From assembly GCF_043290135.1 (NCBI RefSeq), contig NC_134710.1:461753376-461817375 (forward strand): DNA of 64,000 bases, written 5' to 3'. Below are positions 11,105 through 21,610 of the stretch, piece after piece. The notes under the pieces were generated by a model, which saw only the letters and a list, made by a program, of their open reading frames with translations, made no database searches and was not told the origin of the DNA. This stretch comes from Rhipicephalus microplus. Lineage: Eukaryota > Arthropoda > Arachnida > Ixodida > Ixodidae. The stretch's first letter is position 1; each line of letters begins with the position of its first letter. The translations under genes and the position numbers were made by a program.

Positions 11105-12060
11105 GTCTGAACCCATACTGCACCATTTCGACCTTTCTGCCATGACAGAAGCGCACACCGACGCGAGTGGCGATGGTCTCGGCGCCGTGCTCATCCAGCG
11201 CTTCGATGACGCCGAGCATGTCATCGCCTATGCCAGTCGTTCGTTGAGAAAGGCCGAGAAAAATTACACCGTTACTGAACAAGAGTGCCTCGATGTGGTT
11301 TTCGCTGGGCATAAGTTCTGCCCATATCTCTACGGGGGCACTTCACGATCGTGACTGACCACCATTCACTATGTTGGTTGGTTGGTCTTCGAGACCCTTC
11401 TGGTCGCCTCGCGCAACGTGCGCTACGCTTGCAGAAATTCAACTTTACAATATGCTACAAGAGTGGCCGCCATCATGCAGACGTCGACTGTCTCTCGAGG
11501 ATTCCCCTACCAACCACTCTATATCACGCCGACAATGTTGACGATTTTCTAGCTGCCATCGACGATACTGCTTTTCCTGACCTTGTCACCTTTCGGGAAG
11601 AACAGCGCAACGACCGTAGCTTGGATGATCTCTTTGACTCAGCCGCTCAACCGATAGGTAGCCATGGCATTATCGTCCGAGATGGATTACTTTACAAAAA
11701 AATTAAGCGGTTGATGGTGCCCGCCTTCTTTTAGTTATCCCCATGAATTTGAGAACGCACATACTCTATGCTATGCACGGTGACGCATCAGTGGGGCAAC
11801 TGGGTTCGCCAAAACGTACCACCGCCTGCTGGCTCAATTCTACTGGCCTGCCATGCGACGCAGTACATAATGTGGCCAGTTGTGATAAATGCCAGCAATT
11901 CAAGTGACCAAATACTTCCCCAGTTGGTCTCCTCCACCCCTTGATGTCTCCTTCGTCTCCTTTCGAAGTGGTTAGAGTGAATCTTCTCGATCCATTCCCG
12001 CGTTCATTGAACAAGAACCGTTGGATCATAGTCTGCACTGAACACATGACACGTTATGTG
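11105..12060 (+). mobile_element. Ty3/gypsy fragment: RNase H and integrase N-terminus
   Basis: Starts inside RNase H ([18 protein letters not shown], then [18 protein letters not shown]) and continues after a frameshift near 11340 with TDHHSLCWLVGLRDPSGRL and a CYKSGRHHADVDCLSR stretch. Integrase follows, with a degraded His/His/Cys/Cys zinc-binding region (CDKCQQF near 11880) and the start of the catalytic core (RWIIVCTEHMTRY near 12020). There are no LTRs and no RT; both ends are truncated. It is an unconnected scrap, more decayed than the gypsy at 16-24 kb. Confidence 0.8.
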
Positions 12061-12065
12061 GTCAG

Positions 12066-12152
12066 CGCAGACTAGAAACAGGTATGCATAGAAACAGGTA
12101 TGCCGCATATAAACAGGTATGCCGCATAGAAACAGGAATGCGGCCTGCTCCC
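12066..12152. repeat. Short tandem repeat, about 19-bp unit
   Basis: About four imperfect copies of a unit containing AGAAACAGGTATGCCGCAT lie between the gypsy integrase scrap and the Penelope-like 3' end. No function is apparent. Confidence 0.7.
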
Positions 12153-12170
12153 GGGAAGTTGTCTATAGGA

Positions 12171-12780
12171 CCCCCTTTCATGCGGTGCTTGTTATGTCGG
12201 AACGACCGGAAGGTGTCGGAACGATTGGCTGAGAGAACACGCTAACAATGTTAGAAACGCGAAAGATGGCTTTCTTGCTCAGCACTGCACTGAGTGCAAT
12301 TGTGTTCCCCTCTTCAAGGACACATCGACGCTGTACAAGCACAGAGATGAGCGCACCCGAGTCATTGTCGAGGCCGTGCAGATAACACGCGAACAGGTGC
12401 CTTGTATCAGCAAGCCCTCCGTGGCTCTGTCCGAGGAGGAACTTAGGTTCCTCGAAGGTTTCGGTGCGCGCAGGTAGTTATATTATCTTTATCTTTATGT
12501 TTCGTTTTCTTATAGATTTTTCTTTGCCGTTTTTCTGTGCTTTTATTTTTGTGTTTTTTGCCTTTGTTTTTCTCTTACTCATGTTCTGCTCTTTGTGCCA
12601 TATGGTTTTTATCACATGGTTACTGTCTCCTTTATATATTTTTGTGATCTGCGCAATAAACTCAGTTTGAAGTTAGCGCTCGTGTCTTTCGTGTCCTTCT
12701 TGTCTCTCTGTCATCGTTTTGGTCTCGCGCTATAACTATCGTCATGCTATAGTTACGCTCGGCGGCTATAGTTATGCTAT
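12171..12780 (+). mobile_element. Penelope-like element 3' end (C-terminus of GIY-YIG region plus 3' UTR)
   Basis: A reading frame ending at the TAG near 12477 has HCTECNCVPLFKDT, then RVIVEAVQI, then CISKPSVALSEEELRFL. This H-x3-C-x-C-x-P-x-F ... EA-x2-I ... C-x-SKPS-x2-L-x3-E order is the conserved tail that follows the GIY-YIG endonuclease in Penelope-like retroelements. An AT/T-rich 3' region with AATAAA near 12655 and short repeats of CTATAGTTA(C/T)G follows to 12780. The RT and the catalytic GIY-YIG part are absent. Confidence 0.65.
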
Positions 12781-12782
12781 AG

Positions 12783-13502
12783 TTACGCCATGGCGTGTTC
12801 CCATTTAGCGTCCCCTAGAACGCGGTCTATCAATCTCTGGAATGTAGCTGCAGCTCCAGAACAGCCAAACGGCATGCGGGTAAACTCGTTCAAACCTCTG
12901 TGAAAGGTGAACGCAGTTTTCTCCGCGCCCGCTTGCTCCATCTGAACCTGTAGGTAACCGCGGCTAGCATCCAAGGTGCTAAAGTAGCAAGCACCACTTA
13001 TAGAAGCCACGATCGAGTCAACGTTAGGCATAGGATAAGCATCCTTCCTCATGACCTCGTTCAGCTGGCAGTAGTCCACACAGAGCCGGTGAGAGCCGTC
13101 TCTTCTAGGGACCATTACCACCGGAGAACCCCAAGGACTGTTTGAGCGTTGGACAACTCTGGTCTCAATCAACTCATCCGGTGCCTGGTCAATTGCTTTC
13201 CTCTTTGCCACACTAATGGGGCGAGGAATGCATTTCCACGGTTGTGCGTCGCCTGTGTCAACCCGGTGCCTCACCAGAGAGGTGCAACCCGGGCGTTCGG
13301 TGAACGTATCGCTGAAACGTGTCAACAGCGACGACATGCATGCTTTCTCGCGTTTCGACAAGCTGTCCGGCAAAGGCGGCAGCGAGCCATTCGAGTTGCT
13401 GCTTAGCGGGGGGGGGGGGGTCACCGGCATAGCCAAGGCCTCGTTCACCGCGGCAGAATTATGCTCGAGGGAAAGCTGTATGCACGGACCGTTTTCCGCC
13501 AC
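12783..13502 (-). pseudogene. Gypsy E: reverse transcriptase N-terminal half
   Basis: Open for 239 codons. It shows HRVDTGDAQPWK, then SPWGSPVVMVPRRDGSHR with CVDYCQLNEVM (fingers), YFSTLDASRGYLQVQM (first catalytic Asp) and FTRMPFGCSGAAATFQRL. The conserved YxDD box with the other two catalytic Asp residues would come next but is cut off at 12783. Unable to act as a polymerase. Confidence 0.85.
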
Positions 13503-13729
13503 GCCGGTAAAAGGACCAGTCTTGGCGTCGGAGGGGTAGACGCGGGCCGTGGGGGCAACGCTTGGTCTCCTTTCCTCCTCCTTCCGTGTGACGTCCGGCT
13601 ACTTACTGGCAGCCGAGACCACGGGAGGTGCAGCGAAAGGCCGTAGGGTGCCGGAAGGGCCGTCCCTGCGGCCTCCGCTTGCGATGTCAATCACGATACC
13701 CGTGCGCGCGAGAAAGTCGCGACCGAGAA

Positions 13730-14200
13730 TCACAGGCACGGAAAGACTAGGGAGATGCACAAAGCGCTGTCGGCGTGCGCGATTCCCTCAACGCACAACC
13801 AACAGCGCAGCGCTGCACGAGGTGGTGGTACAGCGGTACAGCTGGCGAGGTGGAAGGCAGTGTCACAAGCTCGAATGCGGACAGAGCGGTCGCGCAAATG
13901 AGCCCTAACCTCTTCACCGTACAGCGAGATAGAAGCCCCACTATCCAGCAACGCCGCAAACTCTCGACCAGCGATCGTAAGGGCGATGAACGGTGCTGGC
14001 GTGGCTGGAATGTCATGTCCAGCGCGACACGCCATTGGTGCCAGAGGTTGTGTTACACTCCCGTGCTCTCTTACTGCTGCAGTCGCTGGCAAGGGGGAGC
14101 TCACCGACGGCTCACCCCGTTTCCCGACGGGCGAGCAGGACCTTGTGTCAGTTGGGGCGCGTTGCACTCTCGCGCGGTCGCGCGGTGTGACCACGCTCAC
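13730..14200 (-). pseudogene. Gypsy E: retroviral-type aspartic protease
   Basis: The frame includes FIALTIAGREFAALLDSGAS, with the active-site D-S-G-A-S loop of a retropepsin (the half-site that dimerises). It would cut the gag-pol polyprotein. The frame continues only to 13730 and the link to RT is frame-broken. Confidence 0.75.
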
Positions 14201-15531
14201 GGCAACGAAAGCAGACTACGCCTTTTCCTCCAACAGGGGGGGGGGGATTTTGGCGATCCTTTAGAGCTACGATGTGTCCGTTCGCTAGCCGCAGTGGGGG
14301 CTCCGCGATCGGATATCCCCTCGTGCACTGGAGCACGGGGTTTCCATTATTGTTCACGCTTCCGGGCAACGGTGGCCGCCCGGCCGTACGAGTACGGGTC
14401 CAGAGCACGGTGCGACACGTTGAGCGCGTCTCGGTCTCTCGCGGCAGAAGCCGCCTCATAGTTCGGGGAACCCCAGTGTGACAAGTCACGACGAGCCCAC
14501 GCACAACGAGGCTCGAGAGACGCGGACGGCGGTGGGCGATAGGCTCGCGCCGCCAGAATGTCGCCTTGAATACGCTTCGCATCGGATGCCAGCTCGTTTA
14601 GGTCACGATAACCGGCGCTCCGAAGATAAGCGGCGAAGGGTGGATGAGCCTGGTGTATGGCTCGCTCCACCTTCCCGGCGTCTGATGCCGTAGGATCGGC
14701 AAGGAGGTAGAGCTCCTGCAAAGCCCGAACGTACTCGAGAAGAGATTTGTCGGGATGCTGTGTGCGAAGCTCAAACTCACGACGCATGCGGCGCTCGTTC
14801 TCAGGAGGAAGGAATTCACTACGAAAGAGCGCCCTAAACTCCTCCATCGAGCGAGCTTAGTGGCCGACGAGCCAGTACCACCTCGCCACTTGGGTTGTCA
14901 GCGACAGGGCCAAAACAAAGCCTAGCATAACGCTGTCGCTCAGCCGCGTAGCCTGTTGATAGCGGTGCAGCGCATCGAGGTACTCTGTGGCACTGATGTG
15001 GTCCGAATAACCACTGTACTCAGGCAGAGGTACCCTTAAGCTACTCGGAACGCTTGCCTGAGGCGACTCAGGTTCTCCCTTTGAAGCACAAGGCTGCGAG
15101 CGCACCGCTTCCAACAGAACGTTTAAAAGCTGCACCGCAGTTGCGTGCAGCGGTGACTGCTCCGGCGCGGACGCGGCCGTAACAGTTGCGCGCGCCTGTT
15201 CCTCAACATGCGCGTCCGACCGAAAAGGGCCAGTACATGGCATGGAGGAGGGTAGGGTTTGCACTCCGACTGATGCTTTAGGCCTCACGCTACTGGTAAA
15301 TGGGTCGACAGCAGAGCACGGTGGCCAACGTCCGCCAAAAACGTCGCCTACCCGAGTCTCAGGCGAGCGAGTGTCGGTGAACGCGGCGAGGTTGTCAGTT
15401 AAGGGAGCAGGCTCGCGAACGACATCGTCAACTCTTTGCGCTCGCGACCACGGCGGGTCAGTAAGCGCGTTCCCGCCAACACTTGAGTGCCCCCGGTAGG
15501 AAAGACTCGTTGCGGCGATTTGAGCTGTCAA
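14148..15531 (-). pseudogene. Gypsy E: gag with degenerate zinc knuckle
   Basis: Frame 15531-14857 is the N-terminal part (LPEYSGYSDHISATEYLDAL). Frame 14847-14347 has the Retrotrans_gag core (FRSEFLPPENERRMRREFE, PDKSLLEYVRALQELY). An overlapping frame reaches a CFRCRERGHTA knuckle near 14220, whose final Cys is lost at a frame break. Gag would form the particle and package RNA. Two frameshifts break it. Confidence 0.75.
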
Positions 15532-15844
15532 CCGTGCGGCTGACGGGGAAAGGCCAGTGAGCGAAGACTGCGCCGGGTACGGGCCCGTAAGCGCGTGAGT
15601 CTTGAACAGCTTCTACAGCCCGTTACTGGCTTGGCTAGGACTTTTGTCCTCGTTCAAGCGACTCACATCACCGTAGGGGGCCCCGAAAAAGGGATCTCTC
15701 CCGGTGAACGAAAGCAGAGGGTCGCCGAGAGGGCCGTACCCCGTGCTGTTGCAGCCGTCCGCCTCGAACTAGATCAAGTCCGTCGCCACAGGATCGAACA
15801 TGAACGAGCGCCTCGGAGGGGTCTGCTCTGAAGCCATGCCGAAA

Positions 15845-15860
15845 CCAAGTTGGGTGCCAG
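15845..15860 (-). promoter_or_regulatory. Putative primer-binding site of gypsy E
   Basis: On the minus strand TGGCACCCAACTTGG follows four bases after a CA that would end the 5' LTR. A TGG start complements the CCA end of a tRNA primer. It differs from the site used by gypsies D and F. Confidence 0.5.
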
Positions 15861-16026
15861 TTATGTGGAGATAGGTTTGCACAAGGCTTACCTACTAAGC
15901 GCAATCGTGTAGGGATGCGACGTCCTCCACTGCCGCTGCGTGCGAAGACGCTGCGTCCGGGTTCGTCGATTTCTCCAGCACGGCGCAGAAACCACACACG
16001 AGGCAGGATAACAACAACGGGCTTAT

Positions 16027-16190
16027 TGTAGTGGAGCATACGCACCGACGCGTATGCGCCTTCAAAAGAGAACGAAGAACCCCGTGCTCTGATTGCGCGA
16101 GAACCTGTGCCGCCTTTGCCAGACTTGCCGTTCGCCCATTTTCCGTCGCGACCTCGTTGCGACTCCTCTGTTCGAATAAACATCATCGCT
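16027..16190 (+). repeat. Gypsy D 5' LTR
   Basis: Starts with TGTAGTGGAGC, matches the copy at 23815 over about 100 bases, and contains AATAAA near 16176 shortly before the primer-binding site. The exact 3' edge is uncertain by about 8 bases. Confidence 0.75.
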
Positions 16191-16192
16191 AT

Positions 16193-16206
16193 TGGTGGAG
16201 GTGCTG
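16193..16206 (+). promoter_or_regulatory. Primer-binding site of gypsy D
   Basis: TGGTGGAGGTGCTG lies just after the LTR. The identical 14-mer occurs right after the LTR of gypsy F (minus strand, 63676-63663), which supports its role as the site where a tRNA primes minus-strand DNA synthesis. Confidence 0.7.
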
Positions 16207-16267
16207 AGATCCCTAAGCAGTCCTGGAGCTCTGCTCTCGCAAGTTGGCCGAAAGACCACTGTACAAC

Positions 16268-17457
16268 ATGACTGACGCAGTCGCCAACCAGCCCATCCCA
16301 GCACAGCCAGCACCATCGCCTGCCCCGCCGACCTGCCCCGGTGCTACCCGTGAGCGGGACCCACCAATCTTCAGCGGTAGTGGTGAGCAAGACGTCGAAG
16401 AGTGGCTCTCCCTGTACGAACGCGTAAGTGCCAGCAACAAATGGGCCAACGACTCTAAGCTTGCCTATGTTATCTTTTACTTGGCTGACGTCGCCAAGCT
16501 ATGGTTCACCAACCGCGAAACCGCCATCGCCAGCTGGTCCACCTTTAAGACCCTCGTGACCGAAGCGTTCGGCCGACCAGAGGTCCGCAAGCTACGCGCT
16601 GACCAGCGTCTGCGCCACCGAGCCCAGCAGCCTGGCGAGACCTTTAGTAGCTATATTGATGATGTGCTCGACCTCTGCAGGCGTGTTAACTCATCCATGC
16701 CTGAAGAAGAGAATATTCGACATATTCTCAAGGGCATCGAGGATGGTGAATTCCAGATGTTGCTGGCGAAAAGCCCGACCACGGTGGCAGTCCTCGTAAA
16801 CCTGTGCCAGAGCTTCGATGAATTGCGTCGTCAGCGTTCCATCGCCCGACAGAGATCGAATCACCAGATTCGATCTGGGCCGTCGCACTCGCAAATGGCA
16901 ACGTTCACCAAGGAACTCTGTCGTACCAGATTAAACACTTCATCAGGGAGGAAGTCGCCCGACAGCTCTCTCTGCTGCTGCATAGCGACACGCCGACGAC
17001 AAGCCTCCCTTTGAATATGCAGCAGGCCATACGCACTGAAATTTGCAATGCCCTCCCTACAGTACCAGCCTCTTACCCATGCACTTCGGTGCCATCTGAT
17101 CTCTCAACTGCTGGCTACGCACCAACTGCGCCACCTTCACCTCTCAGCTACGCAGCTGTGGTCGCGCGGCCCCCACCGCATCCAGTCGCCTTATCGGCTC
17201 TACCTCCTTCTGCCTCGCCTCCAGTTTACAGGCCCCCACCTCGCTTTTTCCGTCCATCTAATAAGTGGCGCACCCGAGACAATCGTCCCATCGATGCGTG
17301 TGGCATCGCTGGCCACATTGCACGCTTCTGCCGCCGCCGTCGCACACCTGCGCACGCATACTTCGGAGCTCCTACCTACGCACCGCAGCAGACCACCACG
17401 TCTGCATATTGTCACGTTTGCGAAGTAACTCGCAAGCACAGAGACTATTGTGTGTAG
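16268..17457 (+). pseudogene. Gypsy D: gag
   Basis: ATG at 16268. The N-terminal frame carries DPPIFSGSGEQDVEEWLSLY, WFTNRETAIASWSTFKTL and an FSSYIDDVLDLCRRVN stretch, the Retrotrans_gag core. A frameshift at about 16860-16900 moves the reading to the frame open through 17457, with QIKHFIREEVARQLSLL, an Ala/Pro/Tyr-rich linker (LSYAAVVARP) and a zinc knuckle CGIAGHIARFC. The knuckle has lost the first of its usual Cys residues (an Asp/Ala precedes). Antisense gypsy B sequence starts at about 17446, so the last codons are not gag. Confidence 0.8.
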
Positions 17458-20150
17458 TACGGCTTGAGTCGTACGACATGCACAGTTTCGGGCCGATGTT
17501 GTCGACGTGACGACACTGTGCCGTCCGGAAGTACTTCGTATGTAAGGTCACTCACACGTCGGATAACCTTGTATGGTCCGAAATAACGGCTCAGAAGCTT
17601 TTCAGACAAGCCTGGTCGTCGGACAGGAGTCCACACCCACACTCGTTCACCCGGGTGGTATGCGACGTTTCGACGGCGAAGGTTGTAACGTCGTGCATCT
17701 GCGTCTTGTTGGTGACCGATGTTCACGCGAGCCAGTTGACGAGCCTCTTCGGCGTACTGCGTGTATTGCTCGGCTTCTGGAGAAAGAGCATCGCTATTAT
17801 CGTACGGCAGCATAGCGTCAAGCATCGTTTGTACGTTGCGTCCATAAACAAGGTGGAAAGGTGAAAATCGGGTTGTTTCCTGCATTGCCGTATTGTATGC
17901 GAACGTGACGTATGGGAGGATATCGTCCCAGGTTTTGTGCTGCACGTCCACGTACATTGACAGCATGTCCGCTATGGTCTTGTTGAGCCTTTCCGTCAGT
18001 CCATTACTTTGTGGGTGGTAAGCCGTTGTTTTTCGGTGACTCGTGCAGCTCAGTCTGAAAATGTCCTCTAGCATTTGTGCCGTAAATGATGTTCCTCTAT
18101 CCGTAATCACACATGACGGCGCGCCGTGCCGGAGGACGATGTGCTGCACGAAGAACTTCGCCACTTCAGACGCCGTGCCGCGGGGTAATGCCTTTGTCTC
18201 AGCATACCGGGTCAAGTAATCGGTTGCCACTATAATCCATTTGTTACCAGTGGCCGACAAAGGGAAGGGTCCTAGAAGGTCCATTCCCACGAGGTCGAAA
18301 GGTGTCCGTGGTGGTGTAATAGGGTGGAGAAGGCCCGCAGGTTTCACGGGTGGCGTCTTGCGACGTTGGCACTCGCGGCAGCCTTGCACGTAGCGGTGTA
18401 CACTGGTCGAAAGTCGTGGCCAATAGTACTGCTGGCGCACTCTGGCGAGAGTCCGCGAGTAGCCCAAGTGTCCCGACGTGGGCTCGTCATGGCACGCGAG
18501 GAGGATGTCATCCCGCATGTCGGCTGGTACAACGAGGAGGAAGGCTTTGTTGCTACCTCGAGCATTTTTCTTGTAAAGAATGCCCCTCCTTAGACAAAAG
18601 GATGACAATTCGCGAGCGATGCGCCGAGGAGTGTGAGAATTTCGGCCTTCTAAGGAATCAATAATAGGGCGCAATTCCTGATCGGCTCTCTGTCTAGACA
18701 TAAAGTCAGAATCACTGAGGGCTCCGAGAAAACCATCAGCATATTCCGAGTCCATATCAGGATGTCCCACGGGTGCTCGAGAAAGTGCGTCGGCATCTTC
18801 GTGCTTGCGCCCAGACCTATACACAATCATGATGTCAAACTCTTGCAAGCGCAAACTCCACCGAGCGAGACGACCAGACGGGTCACGGAGATTGGCCAGC
18901 CAACACAGCGAATGGTGATCGGTCACCACCTTGAAGGGACGGCCGTAGAGGTAAGGTCGAAACTTTGCCGTTGCCCACACGACTGCGAGGCATTCCTTCT
19001 CTGAAGTGGAGTAGTTGGCCTCGGCTCGAGAGAGAGTACGACTGGCGTAAGCTATGACATGTTCTACGCCGTTGTGCCGTTGTACAAGGACAGCGCCAAG
19101 TCCGACGTTGCTTGCATCCGTGTGAACTTCGGTATCAGCGTCCTCATCAAAATGCGCAAGAACAGGTGCCTCTTGCATTCGCTGCCGTAACTCTGTGAAA
19201 GCTGCTTCTTGCTCTGTAGTCCAGGCAAACGGTACATCATCTCGGGTGAGTCGCGTGAGCGGTTCGGCTATCGTCGAGAAGTTGGTAATGAATCGGCGAT
19301 AATAAGCACACAAGCCGAGAAAACGCCGTACCGCTTTTTTGTCTGACGGCACAGGAAAGGTGGCGACTGCTGCAGTTTTTTCTGGGTCAGGCCGCACTCC
19401 ATCCGCACTCACAACATGTCCCAGAAATTTCAGCTCATCGTAGCCGAAATGGCACTTCTGGGGTTTTAGCGTGAGTTCGGCCGAACGAATAGCTTCCAGA
19501 ACCATTCTTAGACGCTTCAGATGTTCTTCGAAACTCTCGGCAAAGATGACCACATCATCAAGGTATACAAGGCAGCTTTGCCACTTCAAGCCAGCGAGGA
19601 CGGTATCCATCATTCGCTGGAATGTTGCGGGAGCCGAACAGAGGCCGAAAGGAAGAACTCTGAATTCATAAAGCCCATCGGGAGTTACAAACGCTGTCTT
19701 CTCTCTGTCTCGCTCATCGACCTCTATCTGCCAATAGCCGCTCTTCAAATCTATCGATGAAAAATACTTCGCGTGTCGTAGCCTGTCGAGAGAATCATCA
19801 ACCCGTGGAAGCGGGTAGACGTCTTTTTTGGTGACGCTATTGAGTTTCCTGTAGTCAACACAGAATCGCAGCGTTCCGTCTTTCTTCTTTACTAGAACGA
19901 CTGGCGAGGACCACGGGCTGCTCGACGGTTGTATCACCCCGTCGTCAAGCATCTCCTTTACCTGCGTCTGTATAGTCTCGCGTTCTTTAGCCGAAACACG
20001 GTAAGGTTGCTGGCGGATTGGGCGAACATCATCGTCGGTAATAATTCGGTGCTTTATGAGGGGTGTTTGACCGACTCTAGATGAAGAGGCGAAGCAAGAT
20101 TTAAATTCCTTCAGCAGGGTATGCAGTGCGGAACAGAGGCACTCCGCCTC
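17445..20150 (-). mobile_element. Gypsy B: antisense RT-RNase H-integrase block inside gypsy D
   Basis: A continuous minus-strand open frame of about 900 codons with no LTR, gag or protease. It is complete from just upstream of RT to the integrase stop. It sits exactly between gag and protease of gypsy D in opposite orientation. The frame can be read further upstream to 20285, but codons before about 20150 are the antisense of gypsy D gag-tail sequence and are not part of the protein. With no stop in 2.7 kb it is less decayed than its host. Confidence 0.85.
17445..20150 (-). CDS. Gypsy B pol: RT, RNase H and integrase (open, 5'-truncated)
   Basis: Domains in order: linker with HRIITDDDVRPIRQQPYRVS; RT with SSPVVLVKKKDGT, FSSIDLKSGYWQI and the catalytic YLDD; RNase H with [39 protein letters not shown] and KHEDADALSR; integrase zinc finger (H-x4-GHLG ... 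CRECQRRK); integrase core with MDLLG, ITDRGTSF and NGLTERLN (the D, D and E of the DDE triad); GPY/F-type module (GPYKVIRRVSDLTYEV) ending in VVRLKPYYTQ and TAG at 17445. Every catalytic residue expected is visible. It has no start codon of its own at the true 5' edge and no promoter, so expression as a protein is doubtful. Confidence 0.85.
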   Translation of the reverse strand, partial: EAECLCSALHTLLKEFKSCFASSSRVGQTPLIKHRIITDDDVRPIRQQPYRVSAKERETIQTQVKEMLDDGVIQPSSSPWSSPVVLVKKKDGTLRFCVDYRKLNSVTKKDVYPLPRVDDSLDRLRHAKYFSSIDLKSGYWQIEVDERDREKTAFVTPDGLYEFRVLPFGLCSAPATFQRMMDTVLAGLKWQSCLVYLDDVVIFAESFEEHLKRLRMVLEAIRSAELTLKPQKCHFGYDELKFLGHVVSADGVRPDPEKTAAVATFPVPSDKKAVRRFLGLCAYYRRFITNFSTIAEPLTRLTRDDVPFAWTTEQEAAFTELRQRMQEAPVLAHFDEDADTEVHTDASNVGLGAVLVQRHNGVEHVIAYASRTLSRAEANYSTSEKECLAVVWATAKFRPYLYGRPFKVVTDHHSLCWLANLRDPSGRLARWSLRLQEFDIMIVYRSGRKHEDADALSRAPVGHPDMDSEYADGFLGALSDSDFMSRQRADQELRPIIDSLEGRNSHTPRRIARELSSFCLRRGILYKKNARGSNKAFLLVVPADMRDDILLACHDEPTSGHLGYSRTLARVRQQYYWPRLSTSVHRYVQGCRECQRRKTPPVKPAGLLHPITPPRTPFDLVGMDLLGPFPLSATGNKWIIVATDYLTRYAETKALPRGTASEVAKFFVQHIVLRHGAPSCVITDRGTSFTAQMLEDIFRLSCTSHRKTTAYHPQSNGLTERLNKTIADMLSMYVDVQHKTWDDILPYVTFAYNTAMQETTRFSPFHLVYGRNVQTMLDAMLPYDNSDALSPEAEQYTQYAEEARQLARVNIGHQQDADARRYNLRRRNVAYHPGERVWVWTPVRRPGLSEKLLSRYFGPYKVIRRVSDLTYEVLPDGTVSSRRQHRPETVHVVRLKPYYTQ

Positions 20151-21610
20151 GGATCGCCACCCATCGACTGCTCGTTTCCCATCACCTTGTCGCCGATCGC
20201 CATGGCCTATGCGTCGTCGACCACCTCCTGAGGAGGGAAACAAATCAGTGCAGTTCCGGAGGCAAGAACTGCACCTTGTGCGCAATTCCCAAGGCCTCCA
20301 TTTTCGCTGCGAATTGTTGTTGATGTCAATGTTGAGGGAGTCGCCACATTAGCGTTAATTGATACCGGGGCCGCCGTTTCTGTGATGAACGCAAAATTTT
20401 GTAGGAAACTGAAGTGACCACATCTCTCAGTGGCTTGGTGCTGTCCACGGCTATCGCGCAACGCATTCATCCCTCAGCTGTGTGTACGGCGCGCGTCGCC
20501 ATCCGAGACGTTTTGTACGTTGTACAGTTTTTTGTTCTACCATCTTGCTCTCATGACCTTATCCTGGGTTGGGATTTCTTATCACGTCATGAAGCTATCA
20601 TCGGTTGTTCCCGTGCCGAAGTGTCCCTTGTGCCAACATGTGAATTTCCACCACCCGACCGCTCTCCTCTGCTCTGCAAACTCATCGCTGATGACGACAT
20701 CACCTTGCCTCCTGAAGCTTCGGTCCCTATTAGCCTTTCATGTGTGGCGCAACCTGACGGCACGGTGGTGTTCACGCCATCTCCGGTTTTTACTGAACGC
20801 AAGGGCATCGTTCTCTCATTTTCTGTTCTTACAATTGCGTCTGGTTTAACCGTAATGCTGGTTACCAAGCACTGCAACTACCCCATTGGCTTACTTCGTG
20901 GTGAAACGTTAGGATATGTGCAACCTGTCGACCATATCGATGATATTATTCTTCCCGACGAAACGCCATGTCACATTGCTGCAATAACTCATGCGTCTGA
21001 GCCATCAAGTTCGTCAGCCTTCGACAATGCTATTGACGCAGACCTTCCCCTCTCGCATCGCCACCAACTTTTTGCTCTCTTTAACAAGTTTCGTTTTTCT
21101 TTCGACTTTCAAGAACCTGCTTTGGGCCGCACCACGATTATCACTCATACTATTGACACCGGCTCACATTCGCCTCTGCGACAGCGCCCTTACCGCGTTT
21201 CCGCCGAAGAGCGCCGCGTCATTACGGAGCAAGTAGATGACATGCTTAAACGTGAAGTCATACAGCCTTCTCAAAGCGCTTGGTCATCACCTGTGGTTCT
21301 GGTCAAGAAAAAAGATGGAACCGTACGATTTTGTGTGGACTATCGTGGCTTAAACAATATTACGAAAAAAGATGTCTATGCGCTACCACGAATAGACGAT
21401 GCTCTTGACTGTTTACAAGGCGCCGAGTACTTTACATCTTTGGATCGGCGTTGTGGGTATTGGCAGGTGCCAATGGCTGAATGTGATCGCCCTAAAACAG
21501 CCTTTGTAACGCCGGATAGCCTATATGAGTTCAAAGTCATGCCATTTGGGCTCTGCAACGCGCCTGCCCCATTTGAGCGCATGATCGACAGCATCTTGCG
21601 TGCCCACTAG
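20150..21610 (+). pseudogene. Gypsy D: gag tail, protease and first part of RT
   Basis: Resumes gypsy D after the antisense block. A basic Ser/Pro/Arg-rich gag tail (RRSPWPMRRRPPPEEGN) is followed by the protease strand with LALIDTGAAVSVM (active-site D-T-G-A) at about 20340-20395. One base is missing near 20413. The open frame then carries FFVLPSCSHDLILGWDFLS (second protease motif), HTIDTGSHSPLRQRPYRVS, SSPVVLVKKKDGTVR, CVDYRGLNNI and FTSLDRRCGYWQV (in which the usual L-K-S-G-Y reads R-R-C-G-Y), followed by VMPFGLCNAPAPFERM. It ends at the TAG 21608-21610. Confidence 0.85.

Larger units (their letters stand above)
12783..16026 (-). mobile_element. Ty3/gypsy element E: 5' half (partial LTR, gag, protease, start of RT)
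   Basis: Minus-strand order: partial 5' LTR (about 16026-15865), primer-binding-like site (15860-15846), gag (15531-about 14200), protease (14200-13730) and RT N-terminal half (13502-12783). It ends abruptly at 12783, before the YxDD box, where it meets the Penelope-like tail. The upstream end abuts the LTR of gypsy D at 16027. Runs of G at 13409-13418 and 14237-14245 sit at or near frame breaks. Confidence 0.8.

Noticed and set aside
13775..14461. 228-codon plus-strand open frame
   Set aside because: Antisense shadow of gypsy E gag and protease in GC-rich DNA.
15668..16390. 240-codon minus-strand open frame
   Set aside because: It runs across gypsy D LTR and gag in antisense and across the leader of gypsy E; it has no protein motif.
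17445..20285. Reading the full 946-codon minus-strand frame as the gypsy B protein
   Set aside because: The first 45 or so codons are the antisense of the gypsy D gag tail (Arg/Pro/Ser-rich on the plus strand), so the true fragment begins at about 20150.
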